NCBI GenBank assembly: GCA_023412995.1
Contig: JAEZQS010000345.1
Coordinates: 1-27,023 of the forward strand
From: Pseudomonadota bacterium
GTDB lineage: Bacteria > Pseudomonadota > Gammaproteobacteria > Xanthomonadales > Rhodanobacteraceae
Reading direction: 5' to 3'
Length of the DNA: 27,023 bases
The position numbers and the translations under genes are program-made. Shown here piece by piece: positions 12,365 to 20,064 of this stretch; the stretch's first letter is position 1; each line of letters starts with the position of its first letter. Below the pieces are notes generated by a model, which saw nothing but the letters and a program-made list of their open reading frames with translations, made no database searches and was not told where the DNA came from.

Positions 12365-12406
12365 ACCGCATGCGGAAGGGGCGCGGCGCGCGTGCGCCAC
12401 GCCGGG

Positions 12407-12625
12407 CTACTTCATGCGGTAGGTGATGCGGCCTTTGGTGAGGTCATAGGGAGTCATCTCGACCTTGACCTTGTCGCCGGTGAGGATGCGGATGTAGTTC
12501 TTGCGCATGCGGCCGGAGATGTGGGCGGTGACCACGTGCCCGTTCTCGAGCTTCACCCGGAACATGGTGTTCGGGAGGGTCTCGAGGATGCTGCCTTCCA
12601 TTTCGATGACGTCGTCTTTTGACAC
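12407..12625 (-). CDS. infA: Translation initiation factor IF-1
   Basis: A 72-residue S1/OB-fold protein that binds the ribosomal A site during initiation. The core (DVIEMEGSILETLPNTMFRV, NGHVVTAHISGRMRKNYIRI and GDKVKVEMTPYDLTKGRITY) is almost invariant for the family. The start is taken as GTG at 12625, giving VSKDDVIEMEG, because IF-1 proteins begin a few residues before DVIE and AGGGAA lies at the right distance upstream. The ATG at 12646 would add seven non-family residues. infA next to aat and clpA is the ancestral order; the tRNA-Ser gene found between clpA and infA in E. coli is absent. Confidence 0.97.
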   Translation of the reverse strand: MSKDDVIEMEGSILETLPNTMFRVKLENGHVVTAHISGRMRKNYIRILTGDKVKVEMTPYDLTKGRITYRMK

Positions 12626-12667
12626 TGGGTTCCCTGGGCTGGCCAACGCGGGCGTGAAAGCCGCGGG

Positions 12668-12691
12668 ATTCTGCCACGATCGGCGCCGATC
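12668..12691 (-). promoter_or_regulatory. Candidate infA promoter with a 14-bp palindrome in the spacer
   Basis: On the minus strand CAGAAT (plus 12668-12673) is a plausible -10, about 43 nt before the infA GTG. Just upstream lies the perfect palindrome GATCGGCGCCGATC (12678-12691), which would fall in the spacer between -35 and -10, a usual place for an operator. The -35 itself is poor. The palindrome might instead end the aat transcript. Confidence 0.3.
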
Positions 12692-12748
12692 CGGAAGCGA
12701 AGCCGGCTGGATCCCCTCTCGCCGGGCGTTCCGCCGGAGGATGCGCCG

Positions 12749-13477
12749 CTAGCCGGCGAGATCGACCGGGCGCCATGCCGGGAACTGCCCCTGCCATGAG
12801 CCGGGCCGTCCTTCGCGTGCCGTCAGTTCGCGCACGCGTGCCAGGAAGGCGGTACGCGGCAGGGCCGTCGCGCCGAGCCGCGCGAGGTGCGCGGAGGCGA
12901 CCTGCGCATCCAGCAGCGGCATGTCCCATTCCACCATCGCGCGGGCGAGGGCCAGCAGCGCCACCTTCGAGCCGTTCGCCTGCGCGCTGAACATCGATTC
13001 GCCGAAGAAGACGCCCCCCAGCGCCACCCCGTAGACGCCCCCGGCGAGTCGAGGGCCATCCCATGCCTCGACCGAATGGGCGTGCCCCAGCGCATGCAGC
13101 CGCCCATAGGCAGCCTGCATCCCGGGCGTGATCCAGGTGCCGGACTCGCCGGCGCGCGGCGCGGCGCAGCCTTCCATCACCTGGGCGAAGGCAGTGTCGG
13201 CGCGCAGTTCCCATCCACAGGCGCGCAGCCAGCGCGCGAGGCGGCGCGGCACGTGCATGCGGGACGGCTCGAACACCGTGCGCACCGACGGCGACCACCA
13301 GAGGATCGGCTCGTTGGCCGAATACCACGGAAAGATGCCGCGCCGGTAGGCCGCCAGCAGGCGCTGTGGCGACAGGTCGCCGCCGGCGGCCAGCAGCCCG
13401 TCCGGTTCGTGCAGCGCGGATTCCACCGGCGGGAAGGCCTCGGCATCGCGGGGATCGAGGAAGGGCAGGCGGATCAC
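12749..13477 (-). CDS. aat: Leucyl/phenylalanyl-tRNA-protein transferase
   Basis: A 242-residue L/F-transferase that adds Leu or Phe to proteins with N-terminal Lys or Arg, creating substrates for ClpS-ClpAP. Family blocks are clear: FPPVESALHEPDGLLAAGGD, AAYRRGIFPWYSANEPILWW, SPSVRTVFEPS, TWITPGMQAAYGRLHALGHA, HSVEAWDGPRLAGGVYGVAL, GGVFFGESMFSAQANGSKVA and LLDAQVASAHLARLGA. The start is GTG at 13477, overlapping the upstream FemAB-like stop in the sequence GTGA, with GGAAG about 7 nt upstream. The longer open frame in this register reaches 14590 but is antisense or shadow to the upstream gene. It is probably the last gene of the trxB operon. Its partners clpS and clpA are nearby on the other strand. 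Confidence 0.97.
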   Translation of the reverse strand: MIRLPFLDPRDAEAFPPVESALHEPDGLLAAGGDLSPQRLLAAYRRGIFPWYSANEPILWWSPSVRTVFEPSRMHVPRRLARWLRACGWELRADTAFAQVMEGCAAPRAGESGTWITPGMQAAYGRLHALGHAHSVEAWDGPRLAGGVYGVALGGVFFGESMFSAQANGSKVALLALARAMVEWDMPLLDAQVASAHLARLGATALPRTAFLARVRELTAREGRPGSWQGQFPAWRPVDLAG

Positions 13478-14682
13478 GTGTCGCTTCCGGTGGAGGCCAT
13501 GCCGGTGCGCGCGTACGGCGAATGGGCCAGCAGCTCCTCGCCGCGCGCGTCCGTGAAGGCGGCCTCGCGGGCGAGGGCGTCGGCAATGGCGCGCCGGAAG
13601 CGCGGGTCGGCGATCCAGTGGAAGGACTGCGTGCGGCTCGGCAGGAAACCTCGCGCGATCTTGTGGGTGCCCTGCGCGCCCGGTTCGAACACGGCCAGCC
13701 CCTCGCGCAGGCAGTAGGCGATGCCCTGGTAGTAGCAGGCCTCGAAATGGAGGCCATCGACGTGTTCGTCGGCGCCCCAGTAGCGACCGTAGAGGGTGTC
13801 CCCGCTGCGCAGCATCAGTGCGCCGGCGATCACCCGCGCGCCGCGCCGGCAGAGCACCGCCACCACGCGCCGCGGCATGGCCCCACCCAGGTGGTGGAAG
13901 AAGGCGCGGGTCAGGGCCGGGTAGTTGCCCTTGCCGTCGAAGGTTCCGCGATAGAAGCGGTGCAGTGCGTCCCATTCCGCCGGGCCGAGTTCGTCGCCGT
14001 GGTGGATCGTGCAGTGCACGCCGGCCGCCGCCACGCGCGCGCGTTCCTGGCGGATGTTCTTCCGCTTGCGGTGGCTGAGGGCGGCGAGGAAGTCGTCGAA
14101 GTCGCGCCATTCCCCGGGATTGCGCCAGTGGTACTGCCAGTCGCTGCGTGCGAGCCAGCCAGCCTGGACGAACACGGGCGCATCGGCGGCAGGCACGAAG
14201 TTGGCGTGGGCGGAGGAAAGACCCAGGCGCGTGGCCTCGCCGCGCAGGGCGGCGGCGAGGGCGGCACGCCGCCGTGGTGCCCCGGGTCCGTTGCCGGCCA
14301 GCAGGCGCGGCCCGGTGACGGGCGAATAGGGGATTGCGCAGAGGAGCTTGGGGTAGTAGTCCAACCCATGTCGCGCGTACGCCTCCGCCCAGCCCCAGTC
14401 GAAAACGAACTCGCCATGCGAGTTGCCCTTGAGGTAGGCGGGCGCGGCGGCGACCAGTTGCGAGTCTTCGTACAGCCCGAGGTGATGCGGCTGCCAGCCC
14501 GCCTCCGGGTCGATGCAGTCGTGGCGTTCGAGGCCTTCCAGGAAGGCATGGTCGAGGAAGGGGTTGGCGTCCGGCAGGAGGGCGTTCCATGCCGCCGCCG
14601 GGATCTCGTCCAGCGCGTCGTGGAAGCGCACGCGCAGGCGCGGCGCGGGCGCCCCGGCGTCGCTGGCGCCCGCTGTCTCCAT
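13474..14682 (-). CDS. FemAB/GNAT-like acyltransferase (COG3146 / PF04339 type)
   Basis: A 402-residue protein that I recognise as the GNAT-fold FemAB-like family often labelled peptidogalycan biosynthesis protein. Marks include NPFLDHAFLEGLE near the N-terminus, GEFVFDWGWAEAYARHGLDY, YYPKLLCAIPYSPVTGPRLL, a central LSHRKRKNIRQERARV and a C-terminal FEACYYQGIAYCLREGLAVFEPGAQGTHKI split over two strands. FemAB proteins use aminoacyl-tRNA and GNAT proteins use acyl-CoA; the real substrate of this family is not established, so only acyltransferase is proposed. There is no signal peptide. It starts 7 bp after the trxB stop and overlaps aat by 4 bp, so the three genes form one tight unit. The same position holds cydDC in E. 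coli. Confidence 0.8.
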   Translation of the reverse strand: METAGASDAGAPAPRLRVRFHDALDEIPAAAWNALLPDANPFLDHAFLEGLERHDCIDPEAGWQPHHLGLYEDSQLVAAAPAYLKGNSHGEFVFDWGWAEAYARHGLDYYPKLLCAIPYSPVTGPRLLAGNGPGAPRRRAALAAALRGEATRLGLSSAHANFVPAADAPVFVQAGWLARSDWQYHWRNPGEWRDFDDFLAALSHRKRKNIRQERARVAAAGVHCTIHHGDELGPAEWDALHRFYRGTFDGKGNYPALTRAFFHHLGGAMPRRVVAVLCRRGARVIAGALMLRSGDTLYGRYWGADEHVDGLHFEACYYQGIAYCLREGLAVFEPGAQGTHKIARGFLPSRTQSFHWIADPRFRRAIADALAREAAFTDARGEELLAHSPYARTGMASTGSDT

Positions 14683-14689
14683 GGCCGGC

Positions 14690-15643
14690 TCAGCTGCCGC
14701 TGTCGAGGAACTTCTCCGTGTCCAGTGCCGCCATGCAGCCGAACCCCGCCGAGGTCACGGCCTGCCGGTACACCTGGTCGGCGACGTCGCCGGCGGCAAA
14801 CACGCCCGGGACGCTGGTCGCGGTCGCCCCGCCCTCGAGCCCCGTGCGGATGGTGATGTAGCCGTTGCGCATCGCGAGCTGGCCCTCGAAGATCGACGTG
14901 TTGGGCGTGTGGCCGATGGCGATGAAGACGCCGCTGACGGCGAATTCGCGCACGCTGTCGTCGCCGGTGTTGCGCAGTCGCACGCCGGTGACGCCCGATT
15001 CGTCGCCGAGGATCTCGTCCACCGCGTGGTTCCACACCACCTCGATCCTTCCTGCGCGTTCCTTCTCGAACAGCTTGTCCTGCATGATCTTTTCGGCGCG
15101 CAGGCGATCGCGCCGGTGGACCAGCACCACCTTGCGGCAGATGTTGGAGAGGTACAGCGCCTCCTCGACCGCGGTATTGCCGCCGCCGATCACCGCCACG
15201 TCCTGGTCGCGGAAGAAGAAGCCGTCGCAGGTGGCGCAGGCGGAGACGCCCTTGCCCTTGTAGTGCTCCTCCGAGCGGATTCCCAGGTACTTCGCGGTCG
15301 CCCCGGTGGCGATGATCAGCGCGTCGCAGGTGTATTCGCCGGCGTCGCCCTTGAGGCGGAACGGGCGCTGCGACAGGTCGGTGCTGTGGATGTGGTCGAA
15401 CACCATTCGGGTGTGGAAGCGCTCGGCGTGCTCGGCCATGCGTTCCATCAGCTTCGGGCCCTGCAGGCCTTCGACGTCACCCGGCCAGTTGTCCACGTCC
15501 GTGGTGGTCATCAGCTGGCCGCCCTGGGCGAGGCCGGTGATCAGGGTCGGGCGCAGGTTGGCGCGCGCGGCATAGATGGCGGCGGTGTACCCGGCAGGGC
15601 CGGAGCCGAGGATGATCAGGCGCGAGTGCGTGGCAGTGGTCAT
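14690..15643 (-). CDS. trxB: Thioredoxin reductase
   Basis: A 317-residue low-molecular-weight thioredoxin reductase that passes electrons from NADPH through FAD to thioredoxin. The FAD motif GSGPAG is at 13-18, the redox-active pair is C136-A-T-C139 followed by DGFFF, the NADPH motif GGGNTAVEEA is near 153-162, and the C-terminal FAD block FAAGDVAD is present. The ATG at 15643 matches the family start (MTTATHSRLIILGSGPAGYT); the open frame to 15757 adds an Arg-rich run and is rejected. The ribosome-binding site is weak and TTATAC abuts the start codon (see the regulatory entry). It is the first gene of the trxB-FemAB-like-aat unit and is divergent from ald. Confidence 0.97.
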   Translation of the reverse strand: MTTATHSRLIILGSGPAGYTAAIYAARANLRPTLITGLAQGGQLMTTTDVDNWPGDVEGLQGPKLMERMAEHAERFHTRMVFDHIHSTDLSQRPFRLKGDAGEYTCDALIIATGATAKYLGIRSEEHYKGKGVSACATCDGFFFRDQDVAVIGGGNTAVEEALYLSNICRKVVLVHRRDRLRAEKIMQDKLFEKERAGRIEVVWNHAVDEILGDESGVTGVRLRNTGDDSVREFAVSGVFIAIGHTPNTSIFEGQLAMRNGYITIRTGLEGGATATSVPGVFAAGDVADQVYRQAVTSAGFGCMAALDTEKFLDSGS

Positions 15644-15644
15644 G

Positions 15645-15671
15645 TATAATCCGCGTCGCTTCCGGAGCGAC
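15645..15671. promoter_or_regulatory. Promoter-like elements and dyad at the trxB start
   Basis: The plus strand has a perfect TATAAT at 15645-15650, two bases from the trxB start codon; used rightward it would give ald a leader of about 200 nt. On the minus strand TTATAC (15644-15649) lies 18 nt from TTGTCG (15668-15673), a fair promoter whose start site would fall at or inside the first trxB codons. The dyad GTCGCT-N5-AGCGAC (15655-15671) sits between these elements. The remaining ald-trxB gap (to 15857) shows nothing else clear. Confidence 0.35.
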
Positions 15672-15857
15672 AATCCGTCCGTTCCTTCCCGATGCCGGCG
15701 CGACGAACGCGTGTGCCGGCGGGTCCGTTCTTCCCGCGTGCCGCGCCGCTGCCGCATGGCGGCATGCAGGCGCGCGGGAAAGCCGGAGAATGGAGCGAAC
15801 CACCGCCTGATTCAAGGCATCGCCCGCGCCGTCGCCCACCACCCGAGGATTCCTGCA

Positions 15858-16919
15858 ATGCGCATCGGTGTACCGTCGGAAACCAAGACCCTCGAAGGGC
15901 GCGTCGCCCTCGTGCCTGCCGCCTGCGCCGACCTCGTGCGCCGCGGCCACGAGGTGTTCGTGCAGTGCGGCGCCGGCCTGAAGAGCGGCCTCGCCGACGA
16001 GGAGTACGCCGCCATCGGCGTGACGGTGGTGCCGACGGCAAAGGAACTCTACGACGCCGCCGAACTGGTGGTGAAGGTGAAGGAGCCGATTGCCGGCGAC
16101 CTCGCCAACCTGCGCAAGGACCAGCTGCTGTTCTGCTACCTGCACCTGGCGGCGGAACCGGAACTCACGCATCGCCTGCTCGACATCGGCCTCACCGCCA
16201 TCGCGTTCGAGAGCGTGCAGGAGAAGGACGGTTCGCTGCCGTTGCTGGCGCCGATGTCGATCATTGCCGGCCGCATCGCCACGCAGATCGGCACCCACCT
16301 CCTGCACCAGCCGGCCGGTGGCAAGGGCAAGCTGCTCGGCGGCTTGCCATCGACCGAGCGCGGCAAGGTCGTGGTGCTGGGCGCCGGCGCCGCCGGTGGC
16401 AATTCGGCGGCGCTGGCGGCCGCGATGGGTGCCAACGTGGTGGTGTTCGACATGCGCCAGGACCGCCTCGCGCAGATGATGGCGCTCGGTCCCAACGTGA
16501 CCGCGCTCTATCCCTACGAGGAAACCATCGCGCGCGAAGTCCGCGACGCCGACCTCGTGATCGGCGCCGTGCTGATCCCGAGCGCGAAGGCGCCGCGCGT
16601 GGTGACGCGCGCCATGGTCGCCACCATGCAGCCGGGCAGCGTGCTGGTGGACATCTCCATCGACCAGGGCGGCTGCTTCGAGACCTCGAAGCCGACCACC
16701 TATGCCGATCCCACCTACCTGGTGGATGGCGTGACCCATTTCTGCGTCACCAACATGCCCGGTGCGGTGCCGCAAACGTCCTCGCAGGCGATCTGCGCGG
16801 CGATCCTCCCCTACGTGCAGCGCCTGGCGGCCGGTTCGGACTGGCGCAGCCATGGACCGCTGGCCGGCGGCATCAACGTCGAGAACGGTGCCATCGTCCA
16901 TCCTGCGCTCAAGGCGTGA
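15858..16919 (+). CDS. ald: Alanine dehydrogenase
   Basis: A 353-residue NAD-dependent alanine dehydrogenase that interconverts L-alanine with pyruvate and ammonia. Catalytic residues known from the Mycobacterium enzyme are recognisable: R15 (EGRVAL), K75 (VKVKEP), H96 (YLHLAAEPEL) and D269 (ISIDQGGC). The Rossmann motif GAGAAGG is at 175-181, ending at an acidic residue (VVVFD) that favours NAD over NADP. The protein is about 18 residues shorter than the common 371, the difference being at the C-terminus (GGINVENGAIVHPALKA). The ATG at 15858 has GAGGA upstream. The gene is divergent from trxB and followed by ftsK, the place occupied by lrp in E. coli. A function as a transhydrogenase subunit is unlikely because the NAD site is complete and there is no PntB partner. 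Confidence 0.95.
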   Translation: MRIGVPSETKTLEGRVALVPAACADLVRRGHEVFVQCGAGLKSGLADEEYAAIGVTVVPTAKELYDAAELVVKVKEPIAGDLANLRKDQLLFCYLHLAAEPELTHRLLDIGLTAIAFESVQEKDGSLPLLAPMSIIAGRIATQIGTHLLHQPAGGKGKLLGGLPSTERGKVVVLGAGAAGGNSAALAAAMGANVVVFDMRQDRLAQMMALGPNVTALYPYEETIAREVRDADLVIGAVLIPSAKAPRVVTRAMVATMQPGSVLVDISIDQGGCFETSKPTTYADPTYLVDGVTHFCVTNMPGAVPQTSSQAICAAILPYVQRLAAGSDWRSHGPLAGGINVENGAIVHPALKA

Positions 16920-16946
16920 GGAAGCGCTGGTCTGGTGCACTGCTTC

Positions 16947-16955
16947 TGATACAAT
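16947..16955 (+). promoter_or_regulatory. Extended -10 upstream of ftsK
   Basis: TGATACAAT matches an extended -10 (TGN-TACAAT), 34 nt before the ftsK GTG, inside the 70-bp ald-ftsK gap. No clear -35 is seen, which is common for extended -10 promoters. ftsK may therefore be expressed apart from ald. Confidence 0.4.
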
Positions 16956-16989
16956 GGCTTGCAGGCCATATTTGAGGTAGATTATCCAG

Positions 16990-19320
16990 GTGGCGCGCGT
17001 CGCGAAAGCAGCAGCAAGGCCGGCTCCGCCGCTCGACGAGCACTGGCACAAACGGTTGCGCGAGGCCGGCTTCCTGCTGCTGCTGCCGCTGGCCATCTAT
17101 CTCGCCGCCTGCCTGTGGAGCTACGACGCCGCCGATCCCGGCTGGTCGCACGCCGGCGACCCGGCCAGCGGCATCCACAACTTCGGCGGCGCCTTCGGCG
17201 CATGGATCGCCGACCTCGGGCTCTACCTCATCGGCCTCGTCGCCTACGCCCTGCCGCTGCTGCTGCTCGTGGGCGGTGGCATCGTGCTGCGTGGCGCCCC
17301 GGCAATCGAGCGCTCACCACTGGAGCCCACCCTGCGCCTGGTCGGCTGCGTCGCGTTCTTCGTGGCAGCACCGGGGCTGGCGTGGCTGCATGGTGCCCCC
17401 GGCGGCATCCTGCCCGCCGGGGAGGGCGGCATCCTCGGTCAGCTGGTCGGCGCCAGCCTGACGCATTCGTTCGGCCCGCTGGGTGCGGGCCTGTTCCTGC
17501 TGGCGCTGCTGCTGGTGGCCATCACCCTCGCCACCGGACTCTCCTGGTTCCGCCTGATGGACGCCATCGGGCGCTTCCTGCTGGGTAGCGGCAGCGGCCT
17601 TGCCGGGCGCCTGCGCCGCGCGGGCGAATGGAACGCGGCGCGCGGCGCGCGCGCCGAACGCGTCGTGGCGAGGCGGATCGAGACCGCCAGGCAGGCCAAG
17701 CGCGAGCCGGTGCGCATCGAGCCGGTAATGGCGCCGATCGAGAAGAGCGAGCGCGCCCGGCGCGAAACGCAGATCCCGCTGTTTGCCGGCGCCTCGCGCC
17801 CGGGCGAGCTGCCGCCGCTGTCGCTGCTCGACGAGCCGCGGCCGCAGGCCAAGGGCTACTCGCCCGAGACGCTCGACGCGCTCTCGCGCCAGGTCGAATT
17901 CAAGCTGAAGGATTTCCGCATCGATGCGCAGGTGGTGAGCGCGCATCCGGGTCCGGTCATCACGCGCTTCGAAATGCAGCCGGCGCCCGGCGTCAAGGGC
18001 AGCCAGATCTCCAGCCTCGACAAGGACATCGCGCGCGGCCTGTCGGTGGTGAGCGTGCGCGTGGTGGACGTGATCCCGGGCAAGTCGGTGATCGGCCTGG
18101 AGATCCCCAATTCCAGCCGCGAGATCGTGTACCTCACCGAGATCCTCGGCTCGGGCAAGTACGACGCCCTCAAGTCGCCGCTCGCGCTGGCCCTCGGCAA
18201 GGACATCGGCGGCGCGCCGGTGGTGGTGGACCTGCAGAAGATGCCGCACCTGCTGGTGGCCGGCACGACCGGCTCGGGCAAGTCGGTGGCGCTCAACGCG
18301 ATGGTGCTGAGCCTTCTGTACAAGGCCGGTCCGGCCGACGTGCGCATGATAATGATCGACCCCAAGATGCTGGAGCTTTCGGTCTACCAGGGCATCCCGC
18401 ACCTGCTCGCGCCGGTCGTCACCGACATGAAGGAAGCCGCCAACGCGCTGCGCTGGTGCGTGGCCGAGATGGAGCGGCGCTACAAGCTGATGTCCGCCGT
18501 GGGCGTGCGCAACCTCGCCGGCTTCAACAAGAAGGTGCGCGACGCCGACGAAGCCGGCCAGCCGCTGCTGGACCCGCTGTTCCGGCCGGACGCCTCGCAA
18601 CCCACGCGCGTCGCCGAGCCGCTGCAGCCGCTGCCCTACATAGTGGTCATCATCGACGAGTTCGCCGACATGATGATGATCGTCGGCAAGAAGGTGGAGG
18701 AACTGATCGCGCGGCTTGCGCAGAAGGCGCGCGCCGCCGGCGTGCACCTGATCCTCGCCACGCAGCGTCCTTCGGTCGACGTCATCACCGGCCTGATCAA
18801 GGCCAACATCCCGACCCGCATCGCGTTCCAGGTGTCCTCCAAGATCGACTCGCGCACGATCCTCGACCAGTCCGGCGCCGAAACGCTGCTCGGCCACGGC
18901 GACATGCTGTACCTGCCGCCGGGCACCGCCGCGCCCGAACGCGTGCACGGCGCCTTCGTCGACGACCACGAAGTGCACCGGGTGGTGGAATGGCTGCGCC
19001 AGCAGGGAGAGCCCGACTACATCGACGGCGTACTGGAGGAAGTGCAGCCGCTCGGCAACGGCCAGGTCATCAGCGACACCGGCCTGCCGCAGGACGCCGG
19101 CGAGGCCGAGGGCGACGAGGACACGCAGCTGTACGACAAGGCGGTCGCGGTGGTCACCAGCACCCGCCGCGCCTCGATCTCCGGCGTGCAGCGCCACCTG
19201 CGCATCGGCTACAACCGCGCCGCGCGCCTGATCGAGCAGATGGAGCGCGACGGCGTGGTCAGCCCGCCCGAACACAACGGCAACCGCACCGTCCTCGCCC
19301 CGCCGCCGCCCGAGCGCTGA
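16990..19320 (+). CDS. ftsK: DNA translocase FtsK
   Basis: A 776-residue septal DNA pump that clears the division site and activates XerCD at dif. The N-terminus has four predicted membrane segments (for example FLLLLPLAIYLAACLWSY and GLFLLALLLVAITLATGLSW), followed by a short basic linker of about 100 residues, much shorter than in E. coli FtsK. The RecA-like motor has Walker A GTTGSGKS (425-432), Walker B ending D556-E557 (IVVIIDEFAD) and the ATQRPSVDVITG block. A C-terminal winged-helix gamma domain (ASISGVQRHLRIGYNRAARL) reads KOPS. The start is GTG at 16990 with GAGGT 11 nt upstream; family proteins start close to this point. The SpoIIIE alternative is unlikely given the gammaproteobacterial context with lolA. 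Confidence 0.97.
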   Translation: MARVAKAAARPAPPLDEHWHKRLREAGFLLLLPLAIYLAACLWSYDAADPGWSHAGDPASGIHNFGGAFGAWIADLGLYLIGLVAYALPLLLLVGGGIVLRGAPAIERSPLEPTLRLVGCVAFFVAAPGLAWLHGAPGGILPAGEGGILGQLVGASLTHSFGPLGAGLFLLALLLVAITLATGLSWFRLMDAIGRFLLGSGSGLAGRLRRAGEWNAARGARAERVVARRIETARQAKREPVRIEPVMAPIEKSERARRETQIPLFAGASRPGELPPLSLLDEPRPQAKGYSPETLDALSRQVEFKLKDFRIDAQVVSAHPGPVITRFEMQPAPGVKGSQISSLDKDIARGLSVVSVRVVDVIPGKSVIGLEIPNSSREIVYLTEILGSGKYDALKSPLALALGKDIGGAPVVVDLQKMPHLLVAGTTGSGKSVALNAMVLSLLYKAGPADVRMIMIDPKMLELSVYQGIPHLLAPVVTDMKEAANALRWCVAEMERRYKLMSAVGVRNLAGFNKKVRDADEAGQPLLDPLFRPDASQPTRVAEPLQPLPYIVVIIDEFADMMMIVGKKVEELIARLAQKARAAGVHLILATQRPSVDVITGLIKANIPTRIAFQVSSKIDSRTILDQSGAETLLGHGDMLYLPPGTAAPERVHGAFVDDHEVHRVVEWLRQQGEPDYIDGVLEEVQPLGNGQVISDTGLPQDAGEAEGDEDTQLYDKAVAVVTSTRRASISGVQRHLRIGYNRAARLIEQMERDGVVSPPEHNGNRTVLAPPPPER

Positions 19321-19574
19321 GGCCGATGGCGAGCCGCGCGGCAGCGTGCACGGCGTGGTGCCTCCCGGGTGTACCCGGTGTTTCACTCTGTCGCTTTGCT
19401 CCTGGTCGCGCGCCGTGTCGTGGTTCAGTCTTCTGTCTTCGTCGCTTACGCCCGGCGCGACCACGGGTGCACCCGGCTTGCTGCCCGGCTCGTCTGGCCC
19501 GAGTTCAGGGGCATCCGGGCAGAGTGCCCGTTCCGCCGGCCAACGGCCGGCAGCACGCAGGCGAGGAGCCCTCA
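19321..19574. promoter_or_regulatory. Structured gap upstream of the CBS gene
   Basis: This 254-bp gap has a pyrimidine-rich, lower-GC stretch (about 19380-19450) and four strong dyads. CCGGGT-GT-ACCCGG (19365-19378) is followed by TGTTT and may end ftsK. CGGGTGCACCCG (19465-19476) is a near copy of it, about 99 bp on. CGGGCA-GAG-TGCCCG (19516-19530) and GCCGGCC-AAC-GGCCGGC (19535-19551) lie back to back just before the CBS ribosome-binding site. Two short open frames here are Ser/Arg-rich with no family look and are not called. Confidence 0.45.
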
Positions 19575-19991
19575 ATGAGACGAGTCAGTGACGTGATGAC
19601 CGGCAACGTGCGACTGGCGCGGCCGGAACAGACCCTGCGAGAGGCGGCGATGCTGATGGCGGAAGCAGACGTCGGCAGCCTGCCGGTGGCGGAAAACGAG
19701 CGCCTCGTCGGCATGGTCACCGATCGCGACATGGCGGTGCGGGCCCTCGCCCGCGGCCTCGGCGCGGAGACGCCGGTCGCCGACGTGATGACGCGCGAGA
19801 TCCGCTACTGCTTCGAGGACGAGGACATCAACGACGTGGCCGAGAACATGGCCGAGCTGGGCGTGCGGCGCCTGCCGGTGGTGGACCGGCAGAAGCGCCT
19901 GGTGGGCATCGTCGCCCTCAGCAACGTCGCCCAGTGCGGCAGCGAGGATGCGTCCGAATCCCTCCTCGAAGGCGTGGCGCAGCCGCATTGA
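19575..19991 (+). CDS. Small CBS-domain-pair protein
   Basis: A 138-residue protein made of two CBS motifs and little else. CBS1 covers about residues 7-60 (VSDVMTGNVRLARPEQTLRE to LVGMVTDRDMAVRAL) and CBS2 about 70-125 (ETPVADVMTREIRYCFEDED to RLVGIVALSNVAQ). Such stand-alone pairs usually bind adenine nucleotides and act as energy or redox sensors, but the ligand and partner are not evident here. The ATG at 19575 has GAGGAG 6 nt upstream, a strong site. It lies between ftsK and lolA, which are adjacent in E. coli, so the gene looks like a lineage insertion. The open frame extending upstream is antisense or shadow to ftsK and was ignored. Confidence 0.88.
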   Translation: MRRVSDVMTGNVRLARPEQTLREAAMLMAEADVGSLPVAENERLVGMVTDRDMAVRALARGLGAETPVADVMTREIRYCFEDEDINDVAENMAELGVRRLPVVDRQKRLVGIVALSNVAQCGSEDASESLLEGVAQPH

Positions 19992-20005
19992 CGTCCCCGG
20001 GCGCG

Positions 20006-20034
20006 TGGACGGCCGCGGTGGCGGGCCGGATAAT
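20006..20034 (+). promoter_or_regulatory. Candidate lolA promoter
   Basis: TGGACG (20006-20011) and GATAAT (20029-20034) are 17 nt apart, about 30 nt before the lolA ATG. This is among the better promoter matches in the window and suggests lolA is transcribed separately from the CBS gene. Confidence 0.5.
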
Positions 20035-20064
20035 CCGCTACCCGCCCGCTGCTCCCGTGACGCC

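Noticed and set aside
12330..12406. tRNA-Ser gene expected between clpA and infA from E. coli
   Set aside because: The 77-bp gap is a hairpin and contains no cloverleaf.
17314..19575. Open frame of 753 codons opposite ftsK
   Set aside because: Antisense shadow of ftsK, His/Arg/Asp-rich without motifs.
19346..19591. Short open frames of 69-81 codons between ftsK and the CBS gene
   Set aside because: Ser/Arg/Pro-rich, no strong ribosome-binding site or family pattern, and the second half overlaps the structured leader.
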